This document shows, piece by piece, positions 53,621 through 64,000 of a stretch of DNA of 64,000 nucleotides. Source of the DNA: Rhodocyclaceae bacterium. GTDB taxonomy: Bacteria > Pseudomonadota > Gammaproteobacteria > Burkholderiales > Rhodocyclaceae. The stretch is from NCBI GenBank assembly GCA_013791905.1, contig VMSX01000011.1, positions 434,001 through 498,000 of the forward strand. Reading direction: 5' to 3'. Position numbers and translations under genes: made by a program. Under the pieces are notes generated by a model. That model did no database searches, had not been told where the DNA came from, and saw nothing but the letters and a program-made list of their open reading frames with translations. Every line of letters begins with the position of its first letter. The first letter of the stretch is position 1.

Positions 53621-53839
53621 TTACTTCGCCCTAAATACGGTACGCGCCCTGTTTAGATCATAAGGTGTCAATTGAATGGTGGCTTTGTCACCTGGCATAA
53701 TCTGGGTGTAATGCATGTGCATTTTTTCAGATATGAAAACTAGGACAACGTGGCCGCCTTCCAACTTCACTCGAAATGTAGCGTTTGGTAGGTTATCAAG
53801 AACCTCTCTCTACATCTCAATGAAATCTTCTGTCGACAT
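53621..53839 (-). pseudogene. infA: Decayed infA (translation initiation factor IF-1) with in-frame TAG
   Basis: Between secY and rpmJ, where infA normally lies. The frame gives MSTEDFIEM, a TAG stop at codon 10 (53810-53812; homologues have CAG, Gln), then [20 protein letters not shown] and a recognisable IF-1 tail ending [16 protein letters not shown]. Besides the stop, conserved positions have changed (GHISGKMR to [12 protein letters not shown] to YTQI), including arginines that contact 16S rRNA. No ATG or good restart follows the stop before most of the fold. IF-1 is essential, so a second infA is expected elsewhere. Confidence 0.85.
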
Positions 53840-53863
53840 GAACCTGTCTGTTAATTCGGCGCA

Positions 53864-55201
53864 CTAACGGGTTGGCATCCCCGCTCCCTTGAAGTTAGCC
53901 TTCTTCAGCAAACTTTCATACTGATGGGACATAACGTAAGCCTGAACCTGCGCCATGAAGTCCATCGTAACAACAACAATAATCAGCAACGAAGTACCAC
54001 CAAAATAAAATGGCACATTCCATTTCAAAATCAGGAACTCGGGTAGCAGACAAACCAGAGTGATATATCCTGCGCCAACCAACGTCAAGCGCATCAATAT
54101 TTTGTCAATGTAGCGGGCGGTTTGATCTCCCGGGCGATAGCCAGGAACAAAAGCACCGCTCTTTTTCAGATTGTCTGCCGTATCTTTCGGATTGAAAACC
54201 AATGCCGTATAGAAGAAACAGAAGAATATAATTGCCGCCGCGTAAAGCAATACATAAACCGGTTGCCCTGGAGAGAGCGTGGCGGCAATATCCTTCAACC
54301 ATAACGCGCCCTCACCTGCACCAAACCAGCCAGCCGCTGACGCTGGGAAAAGGATAATCGACGAAGCGAAGATAGGTGGGATTACGCCTGCCATATTGAG
54401 CTTCAACGGCAAGTGCGAACTCTGGCCACCATATATCTTGTTGCCTACCTGGCGCTTGGCGTAATTGACAAGAATTTTGCGTTGCCCGCGTTCAACAAAT
54501 ACAACAAAGCCGGTAACGACCACCACCAGAACACAAATTACGATTGATGTCAGCGGGTGCATGGCACCAGTTCTAACCAATTCGAACAGCCCGCCGAGTG
54601 CGCTCGGCAAACCGGCAACAATGCCCGCGAAAATAATAATGGAAATGCCGTTGCCTAGTCCACGCTCGGTAATCTGCTCGCCCAACCACATCAAGAACAT
54701 CGTGCCGGTTACCAGTGTCATGACTGTAACCAGACGAAACATCAGGCCCGGATCAAGCACGAGGCCCGGCTGCATTTCCAATGCTATCGCCATGCCAATG
54801 GACTGAAAGAGCGCCAATATTACTGTTCCGTAGCGTGTGTATTGGGTAATCTTCCGACGACCGGCCTCACCCTCTTTCTTCAATTGCTCAAGTGCAGGAA
54901 CCGCGTGCGTCATCAATTGCATGATGATTGATGCCGAGATGTAGGGCATGATGCCCAAAGCGAAGATCGTGAAACGTGATAGCGCACCACCGGAAAACAG
55001 GTTGAAGACACCAAGTATGCCACCCTGCTGCGAATTAAACAGTTCAGCAAGCTGTACTGGGTCAATTCCCGGGACCGGAATGTGCGCACCAATACGAAAT
55101 ACTATCAGCGCCCCGAGTAGAAAGCCAAGCCGACGCCACAGATCGCCGAACTTGCCCGCTCTACCAAGTGCGCCTGTAGCGTTTGTGGTGGCGTTAGCCA
55201 C
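53864..55201 (-). CDS. secY: Preprotein translocase subunit SecY
   Basis: 445 residues, ten membrane helices, GTG start. Forms the protein-conducting channel with SecEG. Conserved [32 protein letters not shown] and the cytosolic loop [20 protein letters not shown]. Part of the spc operon after rplO. Confidence 0.98.
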   Translation of the reverse strand: MANATTNATGALGRAGKFGDLWRRLGFLLGALIVFRIGAHIPVPGIDPVQLAELFNSQQGGILGVFNLFSGGALSRFTIFALGIMPYISASIIMQLMTHAVPALEQLKKEGEAGRRKITQYTRYGTVILALFQSIGMAIALEMQPGLVLDPGLMFRLVTVMTLVTGTMFLMWLGEQITERGLGNGISIIIFAGIVAGLPSALGGLFELVRTGAMHPLTSIVICVLVVVVTGFVVFVERGQRKILVNYAKRQVGNKIYGGQSSHLPLKLNMAGVIPPIFASSIILFPASAAGWFGAGEGALWLKDIAATLSPGQPVYVLLYAAAIIFFCFFYTALVFNPKDTADNLKKSGAFVPGYRPGDQTARYIDKILMRLTLVGAGYITLVCLLPEFLILKWNVPFYFGGTSLLIIVVVTMDFMAQVQAYVMSHQYESLLKKANFKGAGMPTR

Positions 55202-55237
55202 GGTTATTGCTCCGCACCATTAACACTCGGCGCGCGC

Positions 55238-55687
55238 TTAGGCGGCCGCCGCAATATCTGCGACGGAACCACCAGCTGCCTCGATTGCTGCACGGGCACC
55301 CTTGGTGGCACCGACACCTTTAAGGTTGACCTTGCGGGTCAGCTCACCCGAAAGTATCACCTTCGCAGAAAGGCTGTCCGCCGGAACAACACCAGCTTGC
55401 ATCAACGTCAACAAATCGATGTCTTCGACTGGAAGTTTTTCAAGCTCGGACAGGCGAACCTCCACATTTCTTCCAGCCGTCAGGGAAACAAAGCCGCGCT
55501 TAGGCAAACGGCGCTGCAGTGGCATCTGACCACCCTCGAAGCCAACCTTGTGGAATCCACCAGCACGTGACTTTTGGCCCTTGTGGCCACGGCCACCAGT
55601 TTTACCCAAGCCACTGCCAATACCGCGACCAGGACGCTTGGCTGCGTGCTTAGCGCCGGCAGCAGGTTTCAAATTATTGAGCCGCAT
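55238..55687 (-). CDS. rplO: Ribosomal protein L15
   Basis: 149 residues; [20 protein letters not shown] and [20 protein letters not shown]. Late-assembling 50S protein. 4 bp after rpmD. Confidence 0.97.
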   Translation of the reverse strand: MRLNNLKPAAGAKHAAKRPGRGIGSGLGKTGGRGHKGQKSRAGGFHKVGFEGGQMPLQRRLPKRGFVSLTAGRNVEVRLSELEKLPVEDIDLLTLMQAGVVPADSLSAKVILSGELTRKVNLKGVGATKGARAAIEAAGGSVADIAAAA

Positions 55688-55691
55688 TTGC

Positions 55692-55874
55692 TTATTCCTC
55701 GCACTTCACTAGATAAGCAACTTTTTTGATCATGCCGCGAACTTCAGGAGTGTCCTGGAGTTCGCTGGTATGGTTGATGCGGCGCAGACCCAAGCCGCGC
55801 ACAGTTGCTCGATGATCCTGCTTGGTACCAATCACGCTTTTGACGAGCGTTACCTTGATTTTCTTTTCTGCCAC
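55692..55874 (-). CDS. rpmD: Ribosomal protein L30
   Basis: 60 residues; [20 protein letters not shown] and [20 protein letters not shown]. 2 bp after rpsE. Confidence 0.97.
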   Translation of the reverse strand: MAEKKIKVTLVKSVIGTKQDHRATVRGLGLRRINHTSELQDTPEVRGMIKKVAYLVKCEE

Positions 55875-55876
55875 GA

Positions 55877-56407
55877 TTACGCCTCCAGGATTTCCTGCAC
55901 GCTCTTGCCACGCTTAGCGGCAATTTCGGCAGGGGTATTCATGGCCATCAAACCTTTAATCGTCGCCCGCACGAGATTGTATGGGTTGGTTGAACCAAGC
56001 GCTTTGGCCACAACGTCCGTTACACCCATGACTTCAAAAACAGCACGCATTGGGCCGCCAGCAATAACGCCTGTACCTGCAGCTGCAGGAGACATCAGAA
56101 CTTTAGTTGCGCCATGCTTGCCTGTCACCGGGTGATGCAGGGTTCCATTACGCAAATTCACCTTGGAGAGTTTACGACGCGCCTCATCCATTGCTTTCTG
56201 GACGGCCACCGGCACCTCACGCGCCTTACCCTTGCCCATGCCAACACCGCCATCACCATCACCGACTACGGTCAACGCGGCGAAGCCTAAAATACGGCCA
56301 CCCTTGACGACCTTAGTGACACGGTTGATTGCCACCATTTTTTCGCGCAAACCATCATCACGCTCTTCGGTGGACTGTTGCTGCTTTTTAGATTGTGGTT
56401 TAGCCAT
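55877..56407 (-). CDS. rpsE: Ribosomal protein S5
   Basis: 176 residues. N-terminal double-stranded RNA-binding part ([20 protein letters not shown]) and [20 protein letters not shown]. Takes part in decoding fidelity. Confidence 0.98.
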   Translation of the reverse strand: MAKPQSKKQQQSTEERDDGLREKMVAINRVTKVVKGGRILGFAALTVVGDGDGGVGMGKGKAREVPVAVQKAMDEARRKLSKVNLRNGTLHHPVTGKHGATKVLMSPAAAGTGVIAGGPMRAVFEVMGVTDVVAKALGSTNPYNLVRATIKGLMAMNTPAEIAAKRGKSVQEILEA

Positions 56408-56430
56408 TTTGTTCTCGCTCTATTGACGGC

Positions 56431-56784
56431 TTAGAATTTCAGTCCGCCTTCACGGGCCGCATCGGCCAACGCTTTGACGCGCCCATGATATTTGAATCCT
56501 GATCGGTCGAATGCAACTTCGCTCACGCCCTTAGCCACAGCTCGCTCAGCAATAAGCTTACCGATCAACTGAGCGGCACCGACATTACCGCCTTTTGGCT
56601 GCTGCTGGCGAACCACCACTTCAACCGTAGATGCCGAAACGACGACTGCGGTACCACAGCCAGAGTAGATTTGGGCGTAAATGTGAGAGTTGGTACGATT
56701 CACGGTGAGACGCATCACTTTAAGCTCTGCAATTTTGGCGCGGGTTTTACGCGACCTGCGCAGACGAGCCATTTTTTTGTTCAT
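56431..56784 (-). CDS. rplR: Ribosomal protein L18
   Basis: 117 residues from the second of two adjacent ATGs (56784), which has better spacing to AAGG; the first is at 56787. Binds 5S rRNA. Core [20 protein letters not shown] and [20 protein letters not shown]. Confidence 0.96.
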   Translation of the reverse strand: MNKKMARLRRSRKTRAKIAELKVMRLTVNRTNSHIYAQIYSGCGTAVVVSASTVEVVVRQQQPKGGNVGAAQLIGKLIAERAVAKGVSEVAFDRSGFKYHGRVKALADAAREGGLKF

Positions 56785-56826
56785 CATTCGACCTTTAGAT
56801 ATGCATGCTAAGCAGAATATTTCTAC

Positions 56827-57360
56827 TTATTTTTTCTTGGTTTCCTTGATCACCACGACCTCATCCGCGTAACGAACGCCTTTCCCCTTATAGGGTTCAG
56901 GCGGACGATAGGCGCGAACTTCAGCCGCAACCTGACCAACCAACTGTCGATCAATACCCTTGATCAAAATTTCAGTCTGCGTTGGCGTTTCAACCTTGAT
57001 GCCATTCGGCATTTCATGTGCAACCGGATGAGAGAAGCCCAATGTCAGGTTGAGCTTAGTGCCCTGGGCTTGCGCCTTGTAACCAACGCCAACCAAAGTC
57101 AGCTTTTTTTCGAAACCTTTGGTTACGCCAGTAACCATATTATTCACTAGCGCACGCATGGTTCCTGACATAGCAGAGGCATTCGGCTGGTTCTCAATTG
57201 CCCGACAAACAAGACCATCGCCCTCTTTTTCAACCTTCACAGAAGGCAAAACAAATTGGGTAAGTGATCCAAGGGGGCCTTTCAAGGTGACTTCACCGGA
57301 GGATACAACTGCTTCCACGCCTTTCGGAAGCATTACTGGATTTTTGGCGATGCGGGACAT
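56827..57360 (-). CDS. rplF: Ribosomal protein L6
   Basis: 177 residues; two L6 repeats, ending [20 protein letters not shown] and KKK. Near the factor-binding site of 50S. Confidence 0.98.
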   Translation of the reverse strand: MSRIAKNPVMLPKGVEAVVSSGEVTLKGPLGSLTQFVLPSVKVEKEGDGLVCRAIENQPNASAMSGTMRALVNNMVTGVTKGFEKKLTLVGVGYKAQAQGTKLNLTLGFSHPVAHEMPNGIKVETPTQTEILIKGIDRQLVGQVAAEVRAYRPPEPYKGKGVRYADEVVVIKETKKK

Positions 57361-57370
57361 TAATTACTCC

Positions 57371-57766
57371 TTACGCCACAATACACAGCACTTCACCACC
57401 AACATTGACACTGCGCGCCTTGCGGTCTGTCATTACCCCTTTTGGCGTTGAAACAATGGCAATTCCCAGGCCGTTCATGACCCTTGGCAAATCCTGCATA
57501 CCGCGATAAATCCGCAAGCCTGGCCGCGATACGCGCTCAATGCGCTCAATAACGGGACGTCCTGCGTAATACTTCAATTCGATATCAAGGTTGGCCTTGC
57601 CAGCGTCATCACGCACAGCAAAGCTTTCGATATACCCCTCGTCTTGCAAAACTTGCGCTATCGCCTGCTTCAACTTTGAAGATGGCATCGAAACACCGAG
57701 CTTTTCCGCCATTTGTGCGTTACGGATACGCGTCAGCATGTCAGCGACTGGATCAGTCATACTCAT
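57371..57766 (-). CDS. rpsH: Ribosomal protein S8
   Basis: 131 residues; [20 protein letters not shown] and [20 protein letters not shown]. In E. coli S8 is the spc-operon translational repressor. Confidence 0.98.
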   Translation of the reverse strand: MSMTDPVADMLTRIRNAQMAEKLGVSMPSSKLKQAIAQVLQDEGYIESFAVRDDAGKANLDIELKYYAGRPVIERIERVSRPGLRIYRGMQDLPRVMNGLGIAIVSTPKGVMTDRKARSVNVGGEVLCIVA

Positions 57767-57776
57767 ATCGCACCCC

Positions 57777-58082
57777 TTACCAACTGGCCTTGGTCATACC
57801 AGGCACCATACCGCGCATGGCAAACTCGCGCAGCTTGAGACGGCATAGACCAAATTTCTTGAAAACACCCCGGGGGCGACCAGTCAATGCACAGCGCATG
57901 CGCTGACGCACTGGGCTCGAATCTCGAGGTAACTGCTGGAATTTGAGGCGTGCTTCCATGCGCTCATCATCGCCAAGTTTGCCGTCATTGATGATGGCCG
58001 TCAGTTCCGCCCTTTTCACAGCGAACTTGGCAACCATCTTGGCCCGTTTGGCTTCTCGGTTAATAATTGAAAGTTTTGCCAT
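57777..58082 (-). CDS. rpsN: Ribosomal protein S14
   Basis: 101 residues, the zinc-free long form (no CxxC pairs). [20 protein letters not shown] and [20 protein letters not shown]. 7 bp after rplE. Confidence 0.98.
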   Translation of the reverse strand: MAKLSIINREAKRAKMVAKFAVKRAELTAIINDGKLGDDERMEARLKFQQLPRDSSPVRQRMRCALTGRPRGVFKKFGLCRLKLREFAMRGMVPGMTKASW

Positions 58083-58089
58083 TACTCCC

Positions 58090-58632
58090 TCAGTTCTTGA
58101 AAGGGAACTTGAATGCGGAAAGAAGCGCCTTCGCTTCCTCGTCAGTTTTTGCCGTCGTGGTGATACTGATATTCATCCCACGCAGGGCGTCAACTTTGTC
58201 GTACTCGATCTCAGGGAAAATGATCTGCTCCTTGACACCAATATTGTAGTTTCCACGACCATCAAAACCCTTAGTCCCAGGAATGCCTCGGAAGTCACGA
58301 ATTCGCGGCATTGCTACACTTACCAAGCGGTCAAGAAACTCGAACATACGCGAACCGCGTAATGTCACCATGCAACCAATCGGGTAGCCTTCGCGAATCT
58401 TGAAGCCCGCAATAGCCTTGCGTGCCTTGGTAACCACGGGTTTTTGGCCGGCAATTTTGGTCATGTCACCAAGGGCATTTTCCAAAACCTTTTTATCGGC
58501 CACCGCTTCACCAACACCCATATTGAGTGTAACTTTCGTGATTCTAGGCACTTCCATCACAGATGCATATTTGAACTGCTCATGCAACTGCGGGACCACC
58601 GTATCTTTGTAAAACTCTTGCAAACGCGCCAT
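58090..58632 (-). CDS. rplE: Ribosomal protein L5
   Basis: 180 residues; [40 protein letters not shown]. Carries 5S rRNA and touches P-site tRNA. Confidence 0.98.
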   Translation of the reverse strand: MARLQEFYKDTVVPQLHEQFKYASVMEVPRITKVTLNMGVGEAVADKKVLENALGDMTKIAGQKPVVTKARKAIAGFKIREGYPIGCMVTLRGSRMFEFLDRLVSVAMPRIRDFRGIPGTKGFDGRGNYNIGVKEQIIFPEIEYDKVDALRGMNISITTTAKTDEEAKALLSAFKFPFKN

Positions 58633-58642
58633 GACCTATCCC

Positions 58643-58960
58643 TTAAGCTTCGACCAGTTCGCCGTTCGATCTGAAAATTCTGACCTTACGCCCATCCTCA
58701 AGAAACTTGACCCCAACGCGATCAGCCTTTTGCGTTGCTGGATTGAAGAGAGCCACATTTGACAAATGGATCGGCATTTCTTTCTCGATAATCCCGCCTT
58801 GCTGACCCTTCATCGGGTTTGGCTTGGTATGCTTTTTCACGCGATTGATACCACCAACGAGTAGCATCTCGCTATCCAAACATTGAATTACCGAGCCACG
58901 CTTTCCCTTATCTCTGCCAGCGACGACAACAACATCATCACCCTTTCGAATCTTTTGCAT
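58643..58960 (-). CDS. rplX: Ribosomal protein L24
   Basis: 105 residues; KOW motif [20 protein letters not shown]. Assembly initiator of 50S. Confidence 0.98.
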   Translation of the reverse strand: MQKIRKGDDVVVVAGRDKGKRGSVIQCLDSEMLLVGGINRVKKHTKPNPMKGQQGGIIEKEMPIHLSNVALFNPATQKADRVGVKFLEDGRKVRIFRSNGELVEA

Positions 58961-58986
58961 GATTTGCTTCCCTTCCCGATCCAGAT

Positions 58987-59355
58987 TCAGAGCACTTCAG
59001 GGGCAAGAGATACGATCTTCATGAAGCGCTCAGTGCGCAACTCACGTGTGACCGGCCCAAAAATGCGCGTACCAATCGGCTCAAACTTGTTATTGAGCAA
59101 TACCGCAGCGTTTCCATCGAATTTGATTAGGGATCCGTCAGCGCGTCGCACCCCTTTGGCTGTACGAACGACTACTGCGCTGTATACTTCGCCTTTTTTT
59201 ACGCGACCGCGGGGCGCGGCATCCTTGATGCTGACCTTAATGATGTCGCCAATACCCGCATAGCGCCGCTTCGAGCCGCCCAAGACTTTGATGCACATAA
59301 CAGAGCGTGCACCAGTATTGTCGGCTACATCGAGCCGTGACTGCATTTGAATCAT
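58987..59355 (-). CDS. rplN: Ribosomal protein L14
   Basis: 122 residues; [20 protein letters not shown]. First gene of the spc operon, downstream of the promoter at 59494-59522. Confidence 0.98.
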   Translation of the reverse strand: MIQMQSRLDVADNTGARSVMCIKVLGGSKRRYAGIGDIIKVSIKDAAPRGRVKKGEVYSAVVVRTAKGVRRADGSLIKFDGNAAVLLNNKFEPIGTRIFGPVTRELRTERFMKIVSLAPEVL

Positions 59356-59493
59356 TTAACTCTCCAACTTAACCTGCATCTGGCGAACCGGATACGCAGT
59401 TAGTTTTGGAACCCCAGCTGTCCAACTCCGGGGCACTTAACTCTACCGGTACCCGCCTTAATCACACCGGCAGCTTTCCGACAAAGAGGCGGG

Positions 59494-59522
59494 ATTCTAC
59501 TGACCCCACCTAACAGTGTCAA
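59494..59522 (-). promoter_or_regulatory. spc-operon promoter
   Basis: Minus strand consensus TTGACA (59517-59522), 17-bp spacer, TAGAAT (59494-59499), in the 175-bp rpsQ-rplN spacer, followed by a leader of about 130 nt before rplN. Confidence 0.85.
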
Positions 59523-59530
59523 CAGAATAT

Positions 59531-59800
59531 TCAGGCAACAACGCTTTTATCGATAACTTTTGTCACGCGCCACGCCTTAGTCTTGGCAATTGGTGCGCAT
59601 TCCTCAATCTGGACCATATCACCAATAGCGGCGGTAAGCCCTTCGATGTGGGCATGGTACTTTCTTGAACGTATCATCACCTTACCAATAAGGGGGTGCT
59701 TGACGCGACGCTCAATCAGGACAGTCACGGTTTTTTGCATCTTGTCGCTTACAACCCGACCCTCCAGGGTACGGTGCATGGACTGGCTTGCTTCATTCAT
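59531..59800 (-). CDS. rpsQ: Ribosomal protein S17
   Basis: 89 residues; [20 protein letters not shown] and [20 protein letters not shown]. Overlaps rpmC by 4 bp. Last gene of the S10 operon. Confidence 0.98.
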   Translation of the reverse strand: MNEASQSMHRTLEGRVVSDKMQKTVTVLIERRVKHPLIGKVMIRSRKYHAHIEGLTAAIGDMVQIEECAPIAKTKAWRVTKVIDKSVVA

Positions 59801-59991
59801 TTTGCAGTCGCCCTCTCGTGCTGAATTGTTTTGATGCGCGCAATGTCCTTACGCAACTTGTCTACTTGGCTAGTATTGGTAAGCTGTTGGGTCGCTAGCT
59901 GCATCCGCATGGAAAACTGCGCCTTACGCAAGTCAAGCAATTCCTTGCCAAGGTCGGCATCATTCTTTTGTCTTAGTTCGATTGCTTTCAT
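59797..59991 (-). CDS. rpmC: Ribosomal protein L29
   Basis: 64 residues; [20 protein letters not shown] and [12 protein letters not shown]. At the tunnel exit. 3 bp after rplP. Confidence 0.98.
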   Translation of the reverse strand: MKAIELRQKNDADLGKELLDLRKAQFSMRMQLATQQLTNTSQVDKLRKDIARIKTIQHERATAK

Positions 59992-59994
59992 TGC

Positions 59995-60408
59995 TTACCC
60001 CAAATGACGTGTAACGAAGGTTGTTGCAATCGGTAGCTTAGCTGCCGCCAATTCGAATGCCTCACGTGCTAGAACCTCGTCAACACCATCCATCTCATAT
60101 AGCACTTTGCCAGGCTGGATTTCAGCAACCCAATACTCTGGGTTGCCCTTTCCGTTACCCATTCTGACTTCGGCGGGTTTCTTGGAAACTGGCTTGTCCG
60201 GAAATATCCTGATCCAAATACGCCCGCCACGTTTGATGTGCCGAGTCATGGCGCGCCGAGCAGCCTCAATCTGGCGTGCTGTCAAACGACCTCTGGCGAT
60301 AGCCTTTAGCCCGTACTCACCAAAGCTTACTTTAGCGCCACGAGTCGCCAAACCAGTATTTCGGCCTTTTTGTTCTTTGCGATACTTTCTGCGTGCAGGT
60401 TGCAGCAT
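59995..60408 (-). CDS. rplP: Ribosomal protein L16
   Basis: 137 residues; [20 protein letters not shown] and [20 protein letters not shown]. Near the A site. Confidence 0.98.
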   Translation of the reverse strand: MLQPARRKYRKEQKGRNTGLATRGAKVSFGEYGLKAIARGRLTARQIEAARRAMTRHIKRGGRIWIRIFPDKPVSKKPAEVRMGNGKGNPEYWVAEIQPGKVLYEMDGVDEVLAREAFELAAAKLPIATTFVTRHLG

Positions 60409-60414
60409 GTTGTC

Positions 60415-61317
60415 TTACTCCTTGGCATCCGGGCCGGCGACTTCTGCGCCTGCCTTGGTCGCTGTTGTTTTACGCACGCGCTTGACAGGTGACTTGACGG
60501 AACCTTCAGCAGATACAGCTGTTTCCGGTTTGTCTTCGACTCCCTGGTCCTCCTGCTTTTTAGCTGTGCGACGCGGGACGGATGGTTTCGCCTCATTGTC
60601 AGCATTTGGTGCGCCTTTGGTTGGACGACGTGCACGCTTGACAGGCTCTTCAGTAGCCAAGTCATTGGCCATAGTCGGACCTTCACCGCGCCCTTTAACC
60701 TCGCCCTTGAAAACCCACACCTTGATACCGATGATCCCGTAGGTTGTCTTAGCCTCAGCTGTTCCGTAATCGATATCGGCACGCAGCGTATGGAGTGGCA
60801 CCCGCCCCTCTCTATACCATTCGGTACGGGCGATTTCGGCACCGTTCAGACGGCCAGCACTCATGATCTTGATGCCCTGCGCGCCAAGCCGCATTGCATT
60901 TTGCATGGCTCGTTTCATGGCCCGGCGAAACATGATGCGCTTTTCTAGCTGCTGCGCAATGGAGTCGGCAATTAACTGCGCATCGGTCTCTGGCTTGCGA
61001 ATCTCTTCAATGTTTACATGCACCGGCACGCCCATACGGCGCTGCAGCTCAAGCTTCAACTGCTCAATGTCCTCACCCTTTTTGCCGATCACGACACCAG
61101 GTCTGGCACTAAAAACGGTAACCCGTGCATTTTTTGCCGGGCGCTCAATCACTACCCGGCCAACCGAGGCATGCGCCAGCTTTTTCTTCAAATAATCGCG
61201 TACCGCTATATCTTCCCCCAGCATGGAGGAAAAGTTCTTTGAGTTCGCAAACCAGCGTGAGGACCAGTCACGTGTTACCGCCAAACGAAAGCCAGTCGGA
61301 TGAATTTTCTGTCCCAT
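60415..61317 (-). CDS. rpsC: Ribosomal protein S3 with long C-terminal extension
   Basis: 300 residues against 233 in E. coli. Core KH domain and S3 fold about 1-215 ([40 protein letters not shown]). The last about 85 residues (after [11 protein letters not shown]) are a low-complexity Lys/Glu/Ala/Thr-rich tail. Betaproteobacterial S3 proteins tend to be longer than that of E. coli, but this tail is long. Confidence 0.97.
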   Translation of the reverse strand: MGQKIHPTGFRLAVTRDWSSRWFANSKNFSSMLGEDIAVRDYLKKKLAHASVGRVVIERPAKNARVTVFSARPGVVIGKKGEDIEQLKLELQRRMGVPVHVNIEEIRKPETDAQLIADSIAQQLEKRIMFRRAMKRAMQNAMRLGAQGIKIMSAGRLNGAEIARTEWYREGRVPLHTLRADIDYGTAEAKTTYGIIGIKVWVFKGEVKGRGEGPTMANDLATEEPVKRARRPTKGAPNADNEAKPSVPRRTAKKQEDQGVEDKPETAVSAEGSVKSPVKRVRKTTATKAGAEVAGPDAKE

Positions 61318-61326
61318 GAGTGCTCC

Positions 61327-61656
61327 TTACTCGCCGACTGTCACATAAATGTGGCAGGTCTGTTTGCTAATGCGGTTACCACGACCCTTAGCTCGCGCGG
61401 TGAACCGCTTGAGCACTGTACCCTGCTCCACATAAATACGCGTTACCTTCAGCGCATCGATATCGGCAGCATTGTTATGTTCGGCATTCGCGATTGCGGA
61501 CTCGAGCACCTTTTTAAGGATCACCGCACCCTTTTTCGGGGAAAAGGCGAGAATGTTGAGGGCGTGATCAACCGATTTACCGCGCACGAGATCGGCAACA
61601 AGTCGCCCCTTTTGGGCCGAGAGACGCACACCACGCAGAATAGCGTTAGTTTCCAT
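61327..61656 (-). CDS. rplV: Ribosomal protein L22
   Basis: 109 residues from the ATG at 61656 ([20 protein letters not shown]), which has AAGGA 8 bp upstream; an in-frame ATG at 61662 is too close to it. Lines the exit tunnel. Confidence 0.97.
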   Translation of the reverse strand: METNAILRGVRLSAQKGRLVADLVRGKSVDHALNILAFSPKKGAVILKKVLESAIANAEHNNAADIDALKVTRIYVEQGTVLKRFTARAKGRGNRISKQTCHIYVTVGE

Positions 61657-61666
61657 TGACATATCC

Positions 61667-61942
61667 TTACTTCTTCGCCTTCTTACCTGCCGCATGACCT
61701 TTGAAGGTCCGCGTCAGGGCAAACTCGCCGAGTTTGTGGCCCACCATATTCTCCGAAACATACACAGGAATATGCTGCTTGCCATTATGGACGGCAATGG
61801 TAAGGCCAATAAAATCCGGCAATACAGTGGACCGACGTGACCATGTTTTTATCGGGCGCTTGTCATTCGACGTGCGCGCCGTATCAACTTTCTTGAGCAG
61901 ATGGTCGTCAACGAAGGGACCTTTTTTGATTGAACGTGCCAT
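61667..61942 (-). CDS. rpsS: Ribosomal protein S19
   Basis: 91 residues; [20 protein letters not shown] and [20 protein letters not shown]. Head of the small subunit. Confidence 0.98.
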   Translation of the reverse strand: MARSIKKGPFVDDHLLKKVDTARTSNDKRPIKTWSRRSTVLPDFIGLTIAVHNGKQHIPVYVSENMVGHKLGEFALTRTFKGHAAGKKAKK

Positions 61943-61952
61943 GTTTTACCCC

Positions 61953-62780
61953 TTAACGCTTGTGACGGCGCTGAACAATCATGCTGTCCGTGCGCTTGTT
62001 TCTGCGAGTGCGATAGCCTTTTGCCGGCTGCCCCCATGGACTTACTGGCACACGACCTTCGCCGGTTCGTCCTTCACCGCCACCATGCGGGTGGTCGATC
62101 GGGTTCATTGCAACGCCGCGCACAGTCGGACGAATACCTCGCCAGCGGTTCGCGCCTGCCTTACCGATCTTCCGAAGGTTATTCTCTTCATTACCCACTT
62201 CGCCAATCGTTGCCCTGCACTCGATATGAATGCGGCGTATCTCGCCTGAGCGCAAACGCACCTGAGCATACGCACCTTCGCGCGCCAGAAGCTGCACGGA
62301 TGTACCTGCTGCCCGCGCCATCTGCGCACCTTTGCCCGGCATAATCTCAATGCAATGAATCGTGCTGCCAACCGGTATGTTACGGATCGGCAGGCTGTTA
62401 CCCGATTTAATCGGCGCTTCCGGGCCACTCAATACCTCTTGACCTACGGCCATACCCTTTGGTGCAATGATGTAGCGCCGCTCGCCATCCGCATAACAAA
62501 GTAGCGCAATATTTGCGGTGCGATTTGGGTCATATTCGAGTCTCTCAACTTTAGCGACGACACCATCCTTGTTCCGCTTAAAGTCGATTACACGATACTG
62601 CTGTTTGTGGCCACCGCCCTGATGGCGCGTAGTGATATGGCCGTGGTTATTTCGACCGGCTTTGCTGAATTTACTTTCGGTCAGCGCATCATGCGGGCGA
62701 CCCTTGTGCAAATTCGGGTTAACTACTTTAACGACTGCACGTCTTCCCGCAGAAGTGGGTTTAACTTTTACCAGGGCCAT
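61953..62780 (-). CDS. rplB: Ribosomal protein L2
   Basis: 275 residues; conserved C-terminal [20 protein letters not shown] with the histidine near the peptidyl transferase centre. Start overlaps the rplW stop by one base. Confidence 0.98.
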   Translation of the reverse strand: MALVKVKPTSAGRRAVVKVVNPNLHKGRPHDALTESKFSKAGRNNHGHITTRHQGGGHKQQYRVIDFKRNKDGVVAKVERLEYDPNRTANIALLCYADGERRYIIAPKGMAVGQEVLSGPEAPIKSGNSLPIRNIPVGSTIHCIEIMPGKGAQMARAAGTSVQLLAREGAYAQVRLRSGEIRRIHIECRATIGEVGNEENNLRKIGKAGANRWRGIRPTVRGVAMNPIDHPHGGGEGRTGEGRVPVSPWGQPAKGYRTRRNKRTDSMIVQRRHKR

Positions 62781-63094
62781 TACGCAACTCCTTCTGCGAA
62801 ATTGATTTCCTGCCCGGCCTCGAGACTAATGAAAGCCTTGCGCACATCACTGCGACGACCCATGGTGCGGCCGAAACGCTTGGACTTGCCCTTGGTATTG
62901 GCAACTTGGACAGATGTGACGCTAACCTTGAAGAGCAGTTCGACAGCCGCCTTGATTTCCGGCTTGGTGGCATCCGGCACCACCACGAAGATGACCTGAT
63001 TGCTACGCTCCGCCAGCATCGTCGCCTTTTCTGAAATTAGCGGTGCGAGCAGGATTTGCAGCAAGCGTTCTTGATTGAATTGAGTAGCGCTCAT
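62780..63094 (-). CDS. rplW: Ribosomal protein L23
   Basis: 104 residues; [20 protein letters not shown] and [20 protein letters not shown]. Docking site for SRP and trigger factor. Overlaps rplD by 4 bp. Confidence 0.98.
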   Translation of the reverse strand: MSATQFNQERLLQILLAPLISEKATMLAERSNQVIFVVVPDATKPEIKAAVELLFKVSVTSVQVANTKGKSKRFGRTMGRRSDVRKAFISLEAGQEINFAEGVA

Positions 63095-63711
63095 CCCAGC
63101 AGCTCCTCTAGTTTTGCAATTGCTCCCCTAGTCATCACAACACGGGGGAAGCGAATCAGTGAAAGTGGGTCAGCCTGTTTTGGCTCTAACACCAGAACAT
63201 TTGGCAGATTTCTTGACGCCAGCATAAGATTGTCATTCAGGTCGTCGGTTACCAGCAAAGCCGATTCGACGCCCAAGCTTTTTAGCTTTTGAACTACAAG
63301 GCGCGTTTTAGGTGCTTCGACGGTGAAGTTTTCGACAACGGTAAGTCGATCTTCGCGTGCCAGTTGGGAAAGGATTGCTGCGATACCCGCTCGGTACATC
63401 TTCCGATTAACTTTATGAGAAAAGTTTTCATCGGGGGAGTTCGGGAAAGCGCGTCCGCCGCTTCTCCACAGAGGACTCGCTGTCGTGCCGATCCGCGCCC
63501 GTCCTGTGCCTTTTTGTTTCCAAGGTTTCTTCGTGCTATGCCGGACTTCAGAACGCGTCAGCTGGGAGCTATTGCCCGCACGTGCGTTCGCTTGATAGGC
63601 GACCACCAGTTGGTGCACTAGGGCTTCGTTGTAATCACGGCCAAACAAACCATCGGACACACTGACTGCTTCGCCCGCCTGCCCCTGCTCGTTTATGAAT
63701 TTAAGTTCCAT
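63091..63711 (-). CDS. rplD: Ribosomal protein L4
   Basis: 206 residues from the ATG at 63711 ([20 protein letters not shown]); a GTG at 63723 would overlap rplC. Loop [20 protein letters not shown]. In E. coli L4 also represses the S10 operon. Confidence 0.97.
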   Translation of the reverse strand: MELKFINEQGQAGEAVSVSDGLFGRDYNEALVHQLVVAYQANARAGNSSQLTRSEVRHSTKKPWKQKGTGRARIGTTASPLWRSGGRAFPNSPDENFSHKVNRKMYRAGIAAILSQLAREDRLTVVENFTVEAPKTRLVVQKLKSLGVESALLVTDDLNDNLMLASRNLPNVLVLEPKQADPLSLIRFPRVVMTRGAIAKLEELLG

Positions 63712-63719
63712 GGGCGCCC

Positions 63720-64000
63720 TCACTTACTAGCTTCGGCAGATTTCACTGCCGGCTGAACCATGACATCGCCACCCCGAGAACCCGGCACAGCTCCTTTGAT
63801 CAACAGGAGCTGGCGCGCCTCATCGATACGCACTACTTCCAGGTTTTGCGTCGTGCACTTGACATCACCAAGATGACCAGCCATCCGTTTGCCAGGAAAT
63901 ACGCGCCCGGGATCCTGCGCCATTCCGATCGAGCCAGGAGCGTTGTGGGATACCGAGTTACCGTGTGACGCCCGGTTCGATGAAAAGTGGTGGCGCTTGA
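63720..64000 (-). CDS. rplC: Ribosomal protein L3, C-terminal part (window edge)
   Basis: About 92 C-terminal residues; frame open to the window end. [20 protein letters not shown] and [20 protein letters not shown] are conserved, with the glutamine of MAQDPGRV that PrmB methylates in E. coli. The tail ends [10 protein letters not shown]. 8 bp before rplD. Confidence 0.96.
   Translation of the reverse strand, partial: KRHHFSSNRASHGNSVSHNAPGSIGMAQDPGRVFPGKRMAGHLGDVKCTTQNLEVVRIDEARQLLLIKGAVPGSRGGDVMVQPAVKSAEASK

Noticed and set aside
53621-53839. Functional infA restarting after the TAG
   Set aside because: No ATG or well-placed GTG/TTG with a ribosome site occurs before the first beta strands are lost, and RNA-contact residues are changed.

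Overview
The window is chromosomal DNA of a betaproteobacterium, most likely from the Rhodocyclales/Sterolibacterium side of the class. This is inferred from the spc/alpha ribosomal gene order (secY-infA-rpmJ-rpsM-rpsK-rpsD-rpoA-rplQ), the argH/fimS/algR neighbourhood, two DUF4212 plus sodium:solute symporter pairs, FliW, and beta-type L22, L18 and RpoA sequences. Most of the window is GC-rich; the ribosomal block is visibly AT-richer. There is no phage, insertion sequence, CRISPR array or rRNA. One tRNA (Phe, GAA) is present.

Layout. 1-7 kb: 3' end of an isocitrate dehydrogenase gene, a PAS-PAS-GGDEF-EAL c-di-GMP protein, and single-chain pyruvate carboxylase. 7-10.2 kb: an AlgR/FimS-type two-component pair, a decayed outer-membrane protein gene and a higBA toxin-antitoxin module. 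10.2-19.9 kb: argH, a Ser/Thr kinase with a cyclic-nucleotide-type domain, a fructosamine-kinase-like gene, grxD, prmC-prfA-hemA, an AsmA-like protein, tRNA-Phe and a TPR protein. 20-26.8 kb: two symporter systems flanking an OmpR-type two-component pair. 27-29.7 kb: groES-groEL with a perfect CIRCE element. 29.7-44 kb: dacB, a kinase/universal-stress-protein pair, ubiD-ubiA, a hydrolase, HDOD and GGDEF signalling proteins, recG, ridA, fliW, and SPOR and DUF2802 proteins. 45-50.3 kb: an Atm1-type ABC exporter and the gltIJKL uptake operon. 50.3-64 kb: the S10-spc-alpha ribosomal cluster on the minus strand, with rplC running off the end.

The strongest unexplained signal is a dispersed repeat of about 24 bp (core AAAGTCGGCGCTGGC, ending GACGGC), present in about a dozen copies. 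It occurs between genes, abutting or overlapping stop codons, as a perfect 58-bp palindrome that looks like a two-way terminator, next to a duplicated pyc tail, and inside four unrelated protein genes. In all four genes it has the same orientation and reading frame, encoding KVGAG-x-TA (IVGAGGTA in one). This resembles the protein-inserted palindromic elements known from Rickettsia.

The second notable signal is decay of the ribosomal-cluster copy of infA (IF-1): codon 10 is TAG and several RNA-contact positions are changed, so a second infA elsewhere is expected. Other remnants are a biotinyl-domain tail, an HTH regulator tail and an outer-membrane barrel tail. Well-formed sigma-70 promoters are visible for tRNA-Phe, the spc operon, the alpha operon, groE and higBA.
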